DNA from: Desulforegula conservatrix Mb1Pa
Lineage (GTDB): Bacteria; Desulfobacterota; Desulfobacteria; Desulfobacterales; Desulforegulaceae
Reading direction: 5' to 3'
Length of the DNA stretch: 64,000 bases
Assembly (NCBI RefSeq): GCF_000426225.1
Contig: NZ_AUEY01000001.1
Span: 124,001 to 188,000, forward strand
The translations under genes were made by a program, and so were the position numbers. Below, in pieces: positions 46,089 to 55,372 of the stretch (positions within the stretch are counted from its first letter, which is position 1; the number at the start of each line of letters is the position of its first letter). The notes under the pieces are model-generated. The model did no database searches, had not been told where the DNA came from, and saw only the letters and a list, made by a program, of their open reading frames with translations.

Positions 46089-46580
46089 ATGGAATATGGC
46101 GGCATAGACCTTTTTAAAAGCCGGGAAATAATACTGGATCTCCTGATCGAAATCCAGCTGTTTCAAGAACTTACGCCCAAAGAACTCGAAATCATCTCAA
46201 AATACATGACGTTTTTCGAGATAAACGAAGGAGAAGCTCTTTTTCGTGAAGGAGACACAGGGGACTTCATGTGTTTTGTTGTAAAGGGAAGCGTGGATAT
46301 CCTGAAGGAATCCGCAAGCGGACGGACGGTCGTCATTGCCAATCTTGGAAGAGGAAGAAGCATAGGCGAGATGGCCATAATTGACAAGACGCCCAGATCA
46401 GCGACAGTGAAAGCAAAGACATTTACAACCCTTCTGGTTCTCTCAAGAAAGGGTTTTGATACAATAGTTGAAAAGCACCCTGGAATTGGAATTAAAATAC
46501 TTAAAGGACTTGCGAGGCTTCTAAGCCTTAATATGCGTGCGACTTCAAGCAAACTTGCGGATTATATGAATCCTATATAA
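46089..46580 (+). CDS. single-domain cyclic-nucleotide-binding protein
   Basis: The 163-residue protein is one CNB domain without a DNA-binding helix-turn-helix. It shows INEGEALFREGDTGDFMC (about 50-66), then VVKGSVDIL. The phosphate-binding cassette is GEMAIIDKTPRSATV with the Arg that contacts cyclic phosphate. The C-terminal helix is MRATSSKLADYM. I chose the second of two adjacent ATGs because GGAGG is four bases away rather than one. Predicted soluble regulator; whether it binds cAMP, cGMP or neither is unknown. It faces the RsbW-like gene convergently, 19 bp apart. Confidence 0.85.
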   Translation: MEYGGIDLFKSREIILDLLIEIQLFQELTPKELEIISKYMTFFEINEGEALFREGDTGDFMCFVVKGSVDILKESASGRTVVIANLGRGRSIGEMAIIDKTPRSATVKAKTFTTLLVLSRKGFDTIVEKHPGIGIKILKGLARLLSLNMRATSSKLADYMNPI

Positions 46581-46599
46581 TTATCTCACTATAGTTGTG

Positions 46600-47016
46600 T
46601 CATATCTTCTTGGTAAGAATTATTCGATTGCCTTTTTCATTAAAAAAACAAGAACTGAAATAACTCTTCATTATCGCCAGCCCCCTGCCTGATTCCTGAT
46701 CAGGTTCGGGAGCATCCATTTCCATAAGCTCCTTCCACACGAACCCTTCTCCCTGATCAATTATATCAAGCACGATGGAATCATCATCAAGATAGATATG
46801 ATATGCTACGAGCTTGGTGTCATCCGATCTGTTACCATGCCTTACCGCATTGGTAAGTGCCTCGCGCATTACAAGACAAATTGCAAAAGCATGGGAGCCA
46901 AGGCTCATGCGGGCCAGGAATTCCCTGGTGGCGGCATCAACCACATCGATATTTGACATGATGGACGAGAATTCAATTCTGAGCCCATAAGGCTCTTTTG
47001 TCATCTCAAAAACCAT
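46600..47016 (-). CDS. RsbW-like ATP-binding serine kinase (anti-sigma factor type)
   Basis: The 138-residue protein is a GHKL ATP-binding domain of the anti-sigma kinase type. The N-box MREALTNAVRHGN is at about 50-62, the G1 box IIDQGEGF at about 85-92, and the G2 box ESGRGLAIMKSYF at about 108-120. Such kinases phosphorylate a STAS antagonist and sequester a sigma factor or other partner. GGAG eight bases upstream of the ATG. It lies 68 bp after the REC-SpoIIE phosphatase on the same strand, the expected pairing. No STAS or sigma gene is present in the window. Confidence 0.85.
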   Translation of the reverse strand: MVFEMTKEPYGLRIEFSSIMSNIDVVDAATREFLARMSLGSHAFAICLVMREALTNAVRHGNRSDDTKLVAYHIYLDDDSIVLDIIDQGEGFVWKELMEMDAPEPDQESGRGLAIMKSYFSSCFFNEKGNRIILTKKI

Positions 47017-47084
47017 ATAAAAACTCCGGATTTGTCATTTGTGGAAATATGGCCGCAAAGTGATTATAAACAAAAAACTGCGGA

Positions 47085-48215
47085 TCAGACTTCAAAGCCA
47101 AGGATAGCCATGTCATCCTCTGGTATAAAATCATCTCCGAAAATATCTGTGATGATCTTTCTGGGAGCTGAAGAAATTTCAGTATCTTTTGCATTCGCGC
47201 ATGCTTCAGCAAAAAATTTTGCGCCTTCAGACCACATAACCCTTCGCTTGCTGGATTCGGTAACTCCATCGGAATACAGATAAAACCTGTCGCCTACAGA
47301 TACGTCGATCACCTCACTTCCGAAATAGACGTCCTTAAAAAGGCCAAGAATATCGCCTTCAAGATTTATAAGCCTTACTTCTCCTGAAACAGACACATAA
47401 ACCACAGGAGGATGTCCGCAGCTTACAATAATCACCTGCTTGGTCCTTCTGTTCAGTCTGACATAAGAAGCAGTCAAATATTTGCCTTCTGGAAGTATTT
47501 CGGATAGCACGTCATTTATCATCTTCATGCTTTCCATAGGCTGATAAACAGTATTGCAGTTCTGTCTCAGGAGGGCTTTGACTGAAGAAGTCATATAACT
47601 GGTTTTTATGTCGTGACCTGAAAAATCCGCCACAAAATAACTGAAAATATTTTCTGATATTCTGAGAACATCATAGAAATCCCCGCCTGCTTCTTCCAGG
47701 GCCTTGTAATAAACACCGAATTTTGCTTCTGGCAGCATCTCAGGATACGCGAGCATGGATTTCTGAGCTTCTTTTATCTGCTTTAGCTTGGAAGCCTGAC
47801 TTGCGATAAGGGAGTTTGTCGCAATGGACATCTTCAGATGAAGCCTTACCCTGGCAAGTACTTCAAGGGCTTGAAAAGGCTTAATGATATAGTCAACTGC
47901 GCCGAGTTCAAAACCTGTCAGCTTAGAATCAAGTTCAGATTGGCCGGTCAAAAAGATAACAGGTATTGAAGTGGTGGATGAATGATTCTTGAGATATTTA
48001 ATTACTGAAAAGCCATCCTCTCCTGGCATAACTATATCGAGAAGAATCAGATCAGGCCTTTTCTGGACAGCCTCTATTTTAGCAGCAGCAGCATCCTTGG
48101 CCTTGTATACCGTATATCCTTCCTTGGACAGAACTGTGGAAATATAGGTCAGGTTCACAGGGTTATCATCAACCGCGAGTATGCTATATCCTTGGGTTTC
48201 ATTATTTGAAGTCAT
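47085..48215 (-). CDS. response regulator with SpoIIE/RsbU-type PP2C phosphatase domain
   Basis: The 376 residues contain a receiver domain (5-125; acidic pair VDDNP, acceptor Asp60 in LLDIVMPGEDG, Lys in YIIKPF). A short coiled-coil linker (about 130-165) follows. The PP2C-type phosphatase domain has MLPEAKFGVYYKALEEAGGDFYD, VADFSGHDIKTS, and the metal/catalytic GDRFYLYSDGVTESSKRR. Its role in partner switching is to dephosphorylate a STAS protein when the receiver is phosphorylated. It is paired with the RsbW-like gene and followed upstream by an HPt gene, consistent with one pathway. Confidence 0.92.
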   Translation of the reverse strand: MTSNNETQGYSILAVDDNPVNLTYISTVLSKEGYTVYKAKDAAAAKIEAVQKRPDLILLDIVMPGEDGFSVIKYLKNHSSTTSIPVIFLTGQSELDSKLTGFELGAVDYIIKPFQALEVLARVRLHLKMSIATNSLIASQASKLKQIKEAQKSMLAYPEMLPEAKFGVYYKALEEAGGDFYDVLRISENIFSYFVADFSGHDIKTSYMTSSVKALLRQNCNTVYQPMESMKMINDVLSEILPEGKYLTASYVRLNRRTKQVIIVSCGHPPVVYVSVSGEVRLINLEGDILGLFKDVYFGSEVIDVSVGDRFYLYSDGVTESSKRRVMWSEGAKFFAEACANAKDTEISSAPRKIITDIFGDDFIPEDDMAILGFEV

Positions 48216-48419
48216 AAGAAACTGTTTTTCGCTTTTTTAAAATTGGTCATGGAACTCCGGACTCCCAGACAGTCATTCCCTTAAAAAACAAAAAGCCGAA
48301 TAAATCAAAAATTATGTCATAAGTGAAATAATATTAACTGGGAGCGAGATAAATCTTTGGGCCTTCCGATAGCTCCGGTCTTTAGATCAGGGCAAAGTAC
48401 CTTGATACAACTCAGGTGA

Positions 48420-48734
48420 TCAGGAAATGACAACTTTAATCTTTTCGATCTCGCAGGAAATATTCACTGAATAAGAATCAAGATCCGTAAGATCGCTTTT
48501 CCTGGCATTTTGCTCGATCCTTGATGCGAGGTCAGCTATTGCAGAAAAGCCGAGATTTCCCGAAGATCCCTTGAGTGAGTGCGCTGCTTCTGCAACCGCC
48601 TTGGAATCACTCACGCTAAGAGCATTATTGAGTTTCTGAATATCTTCTTCTGCAGAAGACACAAAAATATCCACAAGCTCCATGAACTCTTCTTTTTCAA
48701 GTCCAAGCCTTGCTCCCATTTCTTCAAAATCCAT
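48420..48734 (-). CDS. stand-alone HPt (histidine phosphotransfer) domain protein
   Basis: The 104-residue protein is one helical HPt domain with the phosphorylatable His52 in EAAHSLKGSSGNLGFSAIADL. It starts MDFEEMGARLGLEKEEF, and AAGGAG lies 8 bases upstream of ATG. It lies 204 bp upstream of the REC-SpoIIE gene on the same strand. HPt proteins relay phosphate between a hybrid kinase receiver and an output receiver. The REC-SpoIIE protein downstream is the obvious candidate. Its kinase donor is not identified. Confidence 0.9.
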   Translation of the reverse strand: MDFEEMGARLGLEKEEFMELVDIFVSSAEEDIQKLNNALSVSDSKAVAEAAHSLKGSSGNLGFSAIADLASRIEQNARKSDLTDLDSYSVNISCEIEKIKVVIS

Positions 48735-48969
48735 GAGCAGCTCCTTTCTTCAAATCAGAATGTATAGTGCAAAATGAAAGGCACTTGAAGGCAAATATAA
48801 AGAAATCAACTATGAGGGTAAATATTGAAACGGTTTTTTCTTTAAAGAATATACCCCATACAGCCTTTAAGCCGCAACATAATTTTCCATGCTTTTAAAG
48901 TAAGACTAAAGTACCGCTGGTTCTGCTATGGGAGACATTTACGGGAATGCTGCAAACTAAGATTAAACA

Positions 48970-49110
48970 AGCAGATTCCAGTCATTCCGGCGGGGCCTGT
49001 CCCGGTGAAAAGAGGGAGCCGAAACCAAGAAACATCTGAAAATACAAAGATGCCTGATCAAGTAAGGCATGACGCCAAAGCCCTTTTCCTGATTTTTGCG
49101 AAACCATCAG
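48970..49110 (+). repeat. dispersed repeat family A, copy 4 (direct)
   Basis: Shares with copy 2 an internal GCCTGTCCC...GGGAGCCG segment, marking a subfamily. The left end lacks the GCAAAAAGTC tip; the right end is GATTTTTGCGAAACCATCA. Confidence 0.75.
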
Positions 49111-49162
49111 GCTTAAAATAATCACACATCTTTTTTTACATCTGCGGAATCATTTAAAGATC

Positions 49163-49200
49163 TTGACATTGATAAACAGTTTTATGATATATCAAAAAAT
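49163..49200 (+). promoter_or_regulatory. candidate promoter and operator of the sahR-like gene
   Basis: A perfect -35 TTGACA (49163-49168) lies 16-17 bp from a -10-like segment that is inside a perfect 10-bp palindrome TGATATATCA (49185-49194). The ATG follows at 49201 with no ribosome-binding site, so the transcript is probably leaderless or nearly so. The palindrome overlapping the -10 region suggests autoregulation. Confidence 0.5.
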
Positions 49201-50118
49201 ATGGATATATTGATATTACTAAAGGCATGTGCCGACGAAACCAGAATCAGACTGCTTAACATCCTCATAAACCATGAGCTCAGCGTCAATGAAATAGTGG
49301 ACATGATGGGCATGGGCCAGTCAAGGATATCAAGGCATCTCAAAATCCTTCTTGATGCAGGCCTTCTGAAATGCAGAAGGGACGGAGTATGGGCTTTTTA
49401 TTCAGGTTCAACGTCAGGGCCCGGCAAATTCTTTATTGAAGCAATGCTACCCATGTTGTCAAAAGATGAGGCCCTCAAGAAAGACCTTGTAACGGCATCT
49501 GCAATTATTGAGGAAAGAACCAAGACGGCCAGACAGTTTTTTAATAAAATTGCGGGGCAATGGGACAGACTGAAAAGCGAAATACTCGGAGGCTTTAACC
49601 TTAGCAAGGCGATTGCCGATCTCGCTCCTGAATGCGATAAAGCGGCAGATCTTGGCTGCGGAACAGGCGATCTGTTAACCGCCCTAAAATCCAAGGCTCA
49701 AAAGATCATAGGAGTCGACAGCTCTTCTGAAATGCTGAAAGAGGCAAGGACAAGACTGGAATCAGCCGGAAATGAAAAAGCTGATTTAAGGCTCGGAGAA
49801 CTTGAATACCTGCCGCTCAGAGACAAAGAAGTCTCTCTGGCTGTTTCATCCATGGCTCTTCACCATATCCAGAACCCAGTGCAGGCAATAAAAGAAGCAG
49901 GCAGAATTCTTGAAAAAGACGGAACATTCATAATAGCCGAATATGGAAAACACTCAGATGAATCAATGCGCCAGAAATACGGCGATCTCTGGTTAGGCTT
50001 TCATACTGATGAAATTAAATACTGGCTCGAGGATGCCGGATTCAGACTGTCCGGCATAGAAACCTATGAGCTTAAAAACCACATCAAAATAAATATTTAT
50101 AAATCAATAAAAAACTGA
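49201..50118 (+). CDS. ArsR-family regulator fused to a SAM-dependent methyltransferase domain (SahR-like)
   Basis: The 305-residue protein has an N-terminal ArsR winged helix (1-95), which opens with ACADETRIRLLNILI and continues through SVNEIVDMMGMGQSRISRHLKIL and LKCRRDGVWAFYSG. A class I methyltransferase domain follows (about 145-290), with AADLGCGTGDLLTALKSKA, IGVDSSSEMLKEA and LAVSSMALHHIQNPVQAIKEAGRI. Known family: SahR in Deltaproteobacteria is an ArsR regulator of the SAM cycle, next to ahcY, responding to S-adenosylhomocysteine. Here it is 22 bp upstream of ahcY. The methyltransferase fold may act as the SAH/SAM sensor. Identity as SahR is by context. Confidence 0.83.
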   Translation: MDILILLKACADETRIRLLNILINHELSVNEIVDMMGMGQSRISRHLKILLDAGLLKCRRDGVWAFYSGSTSGPGKFFIEAMLPMLSKDEALKKDLVTASAIIEERTKTARQFFNKIAGQWDRLKSEILGGFNLSKAIADLAPECDKAADLGCGTGDLLTALKSKAQKIIGVDSSSEMLKEARTRLESAGNEKADLRLGELEYLPLRDKEVSLAVSSMALHHIQNPVQAIKEAGRILEKDGTFIIAEYGKHSDESMRQKYGDLWLGFHTDEIKYWLEDAGFRLSGIETYELKNHIKINIYKSIKN

Positions 50119-50140
50119 AACTTTTTAAGGAGACGCCAAA

Positions 50141-51568
50141 ATGTCATTTATGGAACTTGACCTCAACATGAAATATAAAGTTGCGGATATGGGACAGGCT
50201 GATTTCGGAAGAAAAGAAATGCAGCTCGCTGAAAACGAAATGCCGGGCCTGATGGCTTGCAGAAAAGAATACGGAACAACAAAACCACTCAAAGGCCTCA
50301 GGATCACAGGCAGCCTGCACATGACCATCCAGACCGCGATGCTTATTGAAACCCTCACAGAGCTCGGGGCTGACGTTAGGTGGGCATCATGCAATATATT
50401 CTCAACCCAGGATCATGCTGCGGCTGCAATTGCTGCAAAAGGAACCGCCGCTGTATTTGCATGGAAGGGCGAAAGCCTTGAAGAATACTGGTGGTGCACT
50501 GAGCAGGCTCTTCTCTGGCCTGACGGAAGCGGCCCAGACCTTATAGTTGATGACGGCGGAGACGCCACACTTCTCGTGCATGAAGGAGTAAGAGCAGAAA
50601 AAGATTCTTCTATCCTTGACCGCACGCCTTCAAATCATGAAGAAAAATGCATACTTGACAGACTCAAGGAATCCCTGAAAAAAGATCCTCAGAAGTGGAC
50701 CCGCATCGCTGCAAAAATAAAAGGCGTTTCAGAGGAAACAACCACAGGTGTTGGCCGTCTGTATCAGCTTCAGAAGAGCGGCGGGCTTCTTTTCCCTGCA
50801 ATCAACGTAAATGACTCCGTAACAAAATCGAAATTTGACAACCTATATGGATGCAAGGAATCCCTTGCGGATGGTATCAAAAGAGCCACGGACATCATGA
50901 TAGCAGGCAAGACCGTTGTTGTTGCAGGGTACGGAGATGTCGGCAAAGGCTGCGCCAATTCCATGAAAGGATACGGAGCACGCGTTCTTGTAACCGAGAT
51001 AGATCCCATCTGTGCTCTCCAGGCCTCAATGAGCGGATATCAGGTCGTGACAATGGAAGAAGCTGCTCCAATGGGCGATATTTTTGTGACAGCCACAGGT
51101 AATTACAACGTAATAACAGGCGCCCATATGGAACAGATGAGAAATGAAGCCATTGTCTGCAATATCGGTCACTTTGACAATGAGATAGACATGGCCTACC
51201 TCCTTTCCACACCAGAATGCACATGCATGAATATTAAACCCCAGGTTGACAAATGGACCCTGAAATCAGGCAGATCAATCATCATCCTTGCCGAAGGAAG
51301 GCTTGTAAACCTTGGATGCGCGACCGGACACCCAAGCTTTGTAATGAGCACAAGCTTCACAAACCAGACTCTCGCCCAAATTGAACTTGCTACTAACAAA
51401 AATCTTGAGAAAAAGGTCTATACATTAAGCAAAAAACTTGATGAGGAAGTTGCAAGACTCCACCTTGGAAGGCTTGGCGTTAATCTCACCAAACTTACAA
51501 AGGAACAGGCTGACTATCTTGGATTAAGTGTTGACGGCCCTTACAAGCCAGAACATTACAGATATTAA
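50141..51568 (+). CDS. ahcY: adenosylhomocysteinase
   Basis: Hydrolyses S-adenosylhomocysteine to adenosine and homocysteine, relieving inhibition of methyltransferases. The 475 residues, typical length, show [20 protein letters not shown], the [20 protein letters not shown] active-site region, and the NAD-binding [38 protein letters not shown] follows, and the C-terminal stretch [11 protein letters not shown] closes the NAD site of the partner subunit. It has an AAGGAGA ribosome site. It is co-transcribed with the SahR-like gene and ends at the terminator at 51663. No SAH riboswitch-like structure is evident before it. Confidence 0.98.
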   Translation: MSFMELDLNMKYKVADMGQADFGRKEMQLAENEMPGLMACRKEYGTTKPLKGLRITGSLHMTIQTAMLIETLTELGADVRWASCNIFSTQDHAAAAIAAKGTAAVFAWKGESLEEYWWCTEQALLWPDGSGPDLIVDDGGDATLLVHEGVRAEKDSSILDRTPSNHEEKCILDRLKESLKKDPQKWTRIAAKIKGVSEETTTGVGRLYQLQKSGGLLFPAINVNDSVTKSKFDNLYGCKESLADGIKRATDIMIAGKTVVVAGYGDVGKGCANSMKGYGARVLVTEIDPICALQASMSGYQVVTMEEAAPMGDIFVTATGNYNVITGAHMEQMRNEAIVCNIGHFDNEIDMAYLLSTPECTCMNIKPQVDKWTLKSGRSIIILAEGRLVNLGCATGHPSFVMSTSFTNQTLAQIELATNKNLEKKVYTLSKKLDEEVARLHLGRLGVNLTKLTKEQADYLGLSVDGPYKPEHYRY

Positions 51569-51662
51569 GAAAATCTTTCTAACCTAACCGGAATTATGAA
51601 TATAAAAAATCTTCAGGCTGAATGCCCATAGGTTTTCCGTTCTAAAACGTATCCTTGTTACA

Positions 51663-51699
51663 AACACCCTGTGGATTTCATTCACGGGGTGTTTTTTTT
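51663..51699 (+). terminator. terminator after ahcY
   Basis: AACACCC...GGGTGTT stem followed by eight T residues, 94 bp past the ahcY stop codon. Confidence 0.85.
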
Positions 51700-51809
51700 C
51701 ACCACAATCCAGCAAGTATGTATTGAATATTTCATTTTTTTTAAATACATACCAATTTCTGAAATTCAATATCAAAAAAACCTTAAGAATATACAATCCG
51801 GAGAATGTG

Positions 51810-53780
51810 ATGAAAAAAATTGTCAATTCCAAGACGGGGCTGAAAACAAAGCTTCTTTTCCCCTTGCTGCTCACCGTGCTTATCGGAATGATTGTCGTGG
51901 TGACAAACTCCTACCTGAAAACAAAGTCCTATATTAAAGATCTTGCAACGACACAGCTGGAGGCAATAACAGCGGCCACATCCTCTTCGATTTCAGAGTA
52001 TATAGCATTCAACAAGAAACTTAATTTATCCTGGAGCCAGACTAATTTTGCGATCGACGCCCTCGAAGGCACCCAGGAAAAGGCAGCAAAAGCGACTGAG
52101 CGCCTTAAAATTCTTCAATCCCAGTTTAGCGCTATAGACAATGTCTTCATAACAGATCTCTCAGGGAAAATGATCGCCGCATCCACAGAAGAATCGATCG
52201 GGAAAATCAACATATCCGACAGGGAATATTTCAAAGAGGTCATTTCAAAAGGAGAACAGGCCCTTTCAGACGAGGTCATAAGCAAGTCGACCGGAGAGCC
52301 AATCTTTGTAATAGCTTCCCCTGTCAAAAAAAACGGTAAGATACTCGGAGTCATCGGAACATCCATACAGCTCAAATCTATGGCTGAAAAAATCACTGAC
52401 CCTGTCAAGGTAGGCAAAAGCGGATACGCATTCGCCCTTAACAGGCATGGTGACAATATTATCTATCCTGACAAAACCAAGCTGTTCAAGCTCAATGCAA
52501 AAACATTCCCAACCATCCAGACCATTATGGATAAAAAAAACGGAACCCTTATCTATGAATTCGGAGGCGTGAAAAAAATCTGCGTATTCAAGGAGGAAAA
52601 TGAAAAAGGATGGATAACCATAGTAAACGCTCCGGTTGATGAAGTTTTCGGGGCAGCCGCAGACATAAGAAACAGCATGATACTTTACAGCTTCCTGACC
52701 CTGATAGGACTATGGCTCATGATAAGGTTCCAGACAGACAGAATTGTAATGAGGCCGATTAAAAGACTTAACGAAAGAATGAAAGACATATCAATGGGAG
52801 AGGCCGACCTCACCATGAGGATCAAGGATCTGTCAAATGACGAGGTAGGGGAGCTGGGAGACCTTTTCAATACTTTTGTCGAAAAACTGCACACGCTCAT
52901 CTCCAGCATGGCTGAAAGATCAAACGGACTTGCAAGATCATCCGGCAGCCTGTCTGAAATATCGATATCCATGTCCGCAAAGTCGGCCGAAATGCAGCAG
53001 AAAGCAGCCCAGACAACCAAAGACTCAGAAGAAATGAACACAAGCATGCAGGCTGTTGCTGCGGCCATGGAACAGTCAGCCTCAAACACAGGGATGATAG
53101 CTGCAGCGGCAGAAGAAATGAACGCAACTATTTCTGAAATTGCCCAGAACGCAGGAAAAGCGAGAAAAATATCGGACGAGGCTGAAACCAAAGCCCAGAA
53201 AGTTGCGGAAATTGTAATTAATCTTGAAAAATCTGCGATGGACATCGGCAAGGTAACAGAGGCTATCGCAGATATTTCAGACCAGACCAATCTTCTTGCA
53301 CTGAATGCGACAATTGAAGCGGCAAGGGCAGGAGAAGCAGGCAAGGGGTTTGCTGTTGTCGCAAATGAAATAAAAGAGCTTGCAAGGCAGACAGCAGAAG
53401 CCACATCTGAAATCACCCAGAAAATCCAGGCCATTCAGGGATCAACTGGCCTGGCCACTGGAGAGATGAATGAAATAACAAAAGTAATTGTGGATGTTAA
53501 CACCATAGTTTCCGGAATTGCGGCGGCAGTTGAAGAACAATCGGCAACAACAAGAGAAATTGCGTCAAACGTAGCTGAAGTTGCAAAAGGTATAGATGAA
53601 ACCGCCCGGAAATCAACGGCCGCGACAGCAATCTCCGCCGGAATTACAGAGCTCATGAATGAAATGACGCAGGAAGCAGAAGCCATGGCTGAAAGCAGCG
53701 ATGAGGTCTCAAGAAGCTCGGTTAATTTTTCCGAAGTTGCCGGTGACCTCAGGTCTATTGTAAAAGGATTTAAAATATAA
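51810..53780 (+). CDS. methyl-accepting chemotaxis protein
   Basis: The 656-residue receptor has an N-terminal membrane helix (about 14-34), an extracytoplasmic double-Cache-type sensor (about 40-290) with typical segments such as [20 protein letters not shown] and [19 protein letters not shown] second membrane helix follows near 295-313, then HAMP (about 314-370) and a long coiled-coil signalling domain with the conserved tip [20 protein letters not shown]. The ATG at 51810, preceded by GGAG, is preferred to an earlier ATG at 51723. It stands alone after ahcY rather than in the che operon. Ligand unknown. Confidence 0.93.
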   Translation: MKKIVNSKTGLKTKLLFPLLLTVLIGMIVVVTNSYLKTKSYIKDLATTQLEAITAATSSSISEYIAFNKKLNLSWSQTNFAIDALEGTQEKAAKATERLKILQSQFSAIDNVFITDLSGKMIAASTEESIGKINISDREYFKEVISKGEQALSDEVISKSTGEPIFVIASPVKKNGKILGVIGTSIQLKSMAEKITDPVKVGKSGYAFALNRHGDNIIYPDKTKLFKLNAKTFPTIQTIMDKKNGTLIYEFGGVKKICVFKEENEKGWITIVNAPVDEVFGAAADIRNSMILYSFLTLIGLWLMIRFQTDRIVMRPIKRLNERMKDISMGEADLTMRIKDLSNDEVGELGDLFNTFVEKLHTLISSMAERSNGLARSSGSLSEISISMSAKSAEMQQKAAQTTKDSEEMNTSMQAVAAAMEQSASNTGMIAAAAEEMNATISEIAQNAGKARKISDEAETKAQKVAEIVINLEKSAMDIGKVTEAIADISDQTNLLALNATIEAARAGEAGKGFAVVANEIKELARQTAEATSEITQKIQAIQGSTGLATGEMNEITKVIVDVNTIVSGIAAAVEEQSATTREIASNVAEVAKGIDETARKSTAATAISAGITELMNEMTQEAEAMAESSDEVSRSSVNFSEVAGDLRSIVKGFKI

Positions 53781-53812
53781 TATTCAAGCCCTTGGTCTGA
53801 AATAAGCTTAAC

Positions 53813-53852
53813 AGGCGCCGGAGTCAAAATCACACTTATGACTCCGGCGCCT
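53813..53852 (+). terminator. hairpin between the chemoreceptor and the next gene
   Basis: Perfect 14-bp stem AGGCGCCGGAGTCA / TGACTCCGGCGCCT with a 12-nt loop. No T-tract, so it may be an RNA-stability or pausing hairpin rather than a strong terminator. Confidence 0.55.
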
Positions 53853-53872
53853 AAATTTCGAAAGGGCAAAAA

Positions 53873-54523
53873 ATGACTCTGAAAAAAGAAGAAATCCTCA
53901 GAAAGCTGCTTCACCTGATAGCCCTCCTGATGCCCATATCCATATATTATATCCCATATTTGGGGCTGCCTCCGTGGATTCCTGCGGCCGGACTCGGCAT
54001 AATCCTCGGAACAAGCATAATTGTTGAATATGTCAGAATGAAAAACAGCAAGGCAGGCCAAGCATTTCTAAAAATATTCGGCTATATGATGAGGCCGTCT
54101 GAAAAAAATGAAGTTACAGGATCGACATATATAATTGCGGGTGCCTTAATATGCTCCCTTTTATTCATGAGCACGCCTGAAGTGGCGTTCATAAGTCTTT
54201 TTTTGTTCATCACGGGTGATGCTATGGCCGCAGTGATAGGACTTAGCATCGGCAAAACAAGGATATTCGGAAAATCAGTTGAGGGTAGCGCGGCCTGCAT
54301 GATCTGCTGCATACTTTGCCTTGAGTTCATAATCCCACTTTTTCCTGGAGTTCTTTCCCCGTGGAAAGGCAATATGCCATTCATTCAAATTGTCTCAATA
54401 GCCCTTGGAGTCACCCTGCTTGAACTTGTTCCCATGAAAACAGGAAAATTCAAAATCAATGACAATCTCGCAGCTCCTGTTCTGGCCGGTTTTTTAATAT
54501 ATGCAATTATGTGCCTTAATTAA
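53873..54523 (+). CDS. membrane CTP-transferase/dolichol-kinase-like protein (SEC59/DGK1 superfamily)
   Basis: The 216-residue integral membrane protein has about six helices. It shows the features of the SEC59/DGK1/phosphatidate cytidylyltransferase superfamily: KEEILRKLLHLIALLMPI at the N-terminus, then GSTYIIAGALI, FLFITGDAMAAVIG (the catalytic Asp region) and FGKSVEGSAACMI with a Lys/Gly phosphate-binding look. The C-terminal part TGKFKINDNLAAPVLAG matches the family's DN motif. Members use CTP to phosphorylate lipid alcohols or phosphatidate. Substrate here is unknown. It is 92 bp after the chemoreceptor. Confidence 0.75.
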   Translation: MTLKKEEILRKLLHLIALLMPISIYYIPYLGLPPWIPAAGLGIILGTSIIVEYVRMKNSKAGQAFLKIFGYMMRPSEKNEVTGSTYIIAGALICSLLFMSTPEVAFISLFLFITGDAMAAVIGLSIGKTRIFGKSVEGSAACMICCILCLEFIIPLFPGVLSPWKGNMPFIQIVSIALGVTLLELVPMKTGKFKINDNLAAPVLAGFLIYAIMCLN

Positions 54524-54585
54524 GTATGCCTCAATCTTAAGCAAAAACCGATAAAGATATCAGATCTTGCCCTTAAAAAACATAA

Positions 54586-54614
54586 AGGCGCGCCACAAAA
54601 TATATGGCGCGCCT
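54586..54614 (+). terminator. hairpin after the membrane kinase-like gene
   Basis: Perfect 10-bp GC-rich stem AGGCGCGCCA / TGGCGCGCCT with a 9-nt A/T loop; no strong T-tract. It lies between two convergent genes and may serve both. Confidence 0.6.
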
Positions 54615-54633
54615 CGTAAAGAAAATCACAGGA

Positions 54634-54930
54634 TCAGTTTTTCTTGAAAACAAAAACATAATCCCAGTCATTTACAACAACAGACAAATCCGCGCCTCTT
54701 CCTATCGCATAGTCAATCCAGAAAGAACCGTCCTCATGACATACGTTCTGAGGGCCACAGGTTCCTTCATTTTTGCAGATCCACGATATGAGAAGGGGGT
54801 CTTTATTGAAGTTTCTTGCATAGGCAATTGCAAATTTCGCTATTTCTGCCTGGTCCATTTTACCTGTGTCAAAGGTTGCCATTACAGGAAATGGAATTTT
54901 ATTTCTATCCACTATTTCACATGAAGTCAT
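54634..54930 (-). CDS. small hypothetical protein with CxxxxxC region
   Basis: The 98-residue protein of no family known to me begins MTSCEIVDRNKIPFPVMATF and has a Cys-containing stretch ICKNEGTCGPQNVCHEDGSF (Cys at about 52, 58 and 64). It ends DWDYVFVFKKN. The stop is convergent with the membrane kinase-like gene. A GGGGGTG ribosome site precedes ATG. It is 20 bp downstream of a 50-residue ORF on the same strand with its own strong ribosome site, so the two are probably co-transcribed. No signal peptide or membrane helix. Confidence 0.65.
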   Translation of the reverse strand: MTSCEIVDRNKIPFPVMATFDTGKMDQAEIAKFAIAYARNFNKDPLLISWICKNEGTCGPQNVCHEDGSFWIDYAIGRGADLSVVVNDWDYVFVFKKN

Positions 54931-54950
54931 GGGTCACCCCCATATATTTT

Positions 54951-55103
54951 TTATGCTCCGCCCCCCCTTGCGTCATCACAAGGGAGATCAGGATCATCGA
55001 TTCTGGCATGTTCAGGTGAAGCAGCCATCGTGCAGACATCCTTTTCCTTAATTGAAGGAGTCTTCATGACCTTTAATTTTTCCTTTGAACTGCATTTTTT
55101 CAT
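54951..55103 (-). CDS. very small hypothetical protein (50 aa)
   Basis: Reading the reverse strand from the ATG at 55103 gives a 50-residue open frame with a strong AGGAGGTG ribosome site. It starts MKKCSSKEKLKVMK and ends DDARGGGA before TAA at 54951. It is Lys-rich at the start, Asp-rich towards the end, and has cysteines at 4, 24 and 42. It is soluble in appearance and unlike any family I know. The excellent ribosome site, lack of overlap with other genes and its place 20 bp before the next gene argue that it is real. Confidence 0.5.
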   Translation of the reverse strand: MKKCSSKEKLKVMKTPSIKEKDVCTMAASPEHARIDDPDLPCDDARGGGA

Positions 55104-55372
55104 ATTCACCTCCTGTATTCATTTAACTTATCTTAATCATTATGCCATGGAATACAAGAATCCATACCAAGCAAAGATCAATGAAAAAACATTCAAGGGT
55201 CGTCAAATCCGAAGCAACAACTTGTCCCATGCAAGTGAACGCTCATGTCTTAAGGAAAAAGCTATTTACAAATATTGATTACTAATATAAAAGATGCGTT
55301 TAAAAAACGATTATGATTTCAAGAACTTCTTTTTTAAATATATTATAAATTCAGGCAATTAAAGGTGTAGAC

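Larger units (their letters stand above)
48735..49200. other. 466-bp intergenic region with repeat copy 4 and the sahR-like promoter
   Basis: Contains family A copy 4 (48970-49110) and the promoter/operator for the sahR-like gene (49163-49200). The remaining ~230 bp holds no gene that I can support. Confidence 0.5.

Noticed and set aside
50119-50140. SAH riboswitch before ahcY
   Set aside because: Only a 22-bp gap separates the regulator from ahcY, too short for that structure.
55147-55278. Possible 43-residue plus-strand gene
   Set aside because: No ribosome site, no recognisable motif and a poorly supported start. Left as intergenic.
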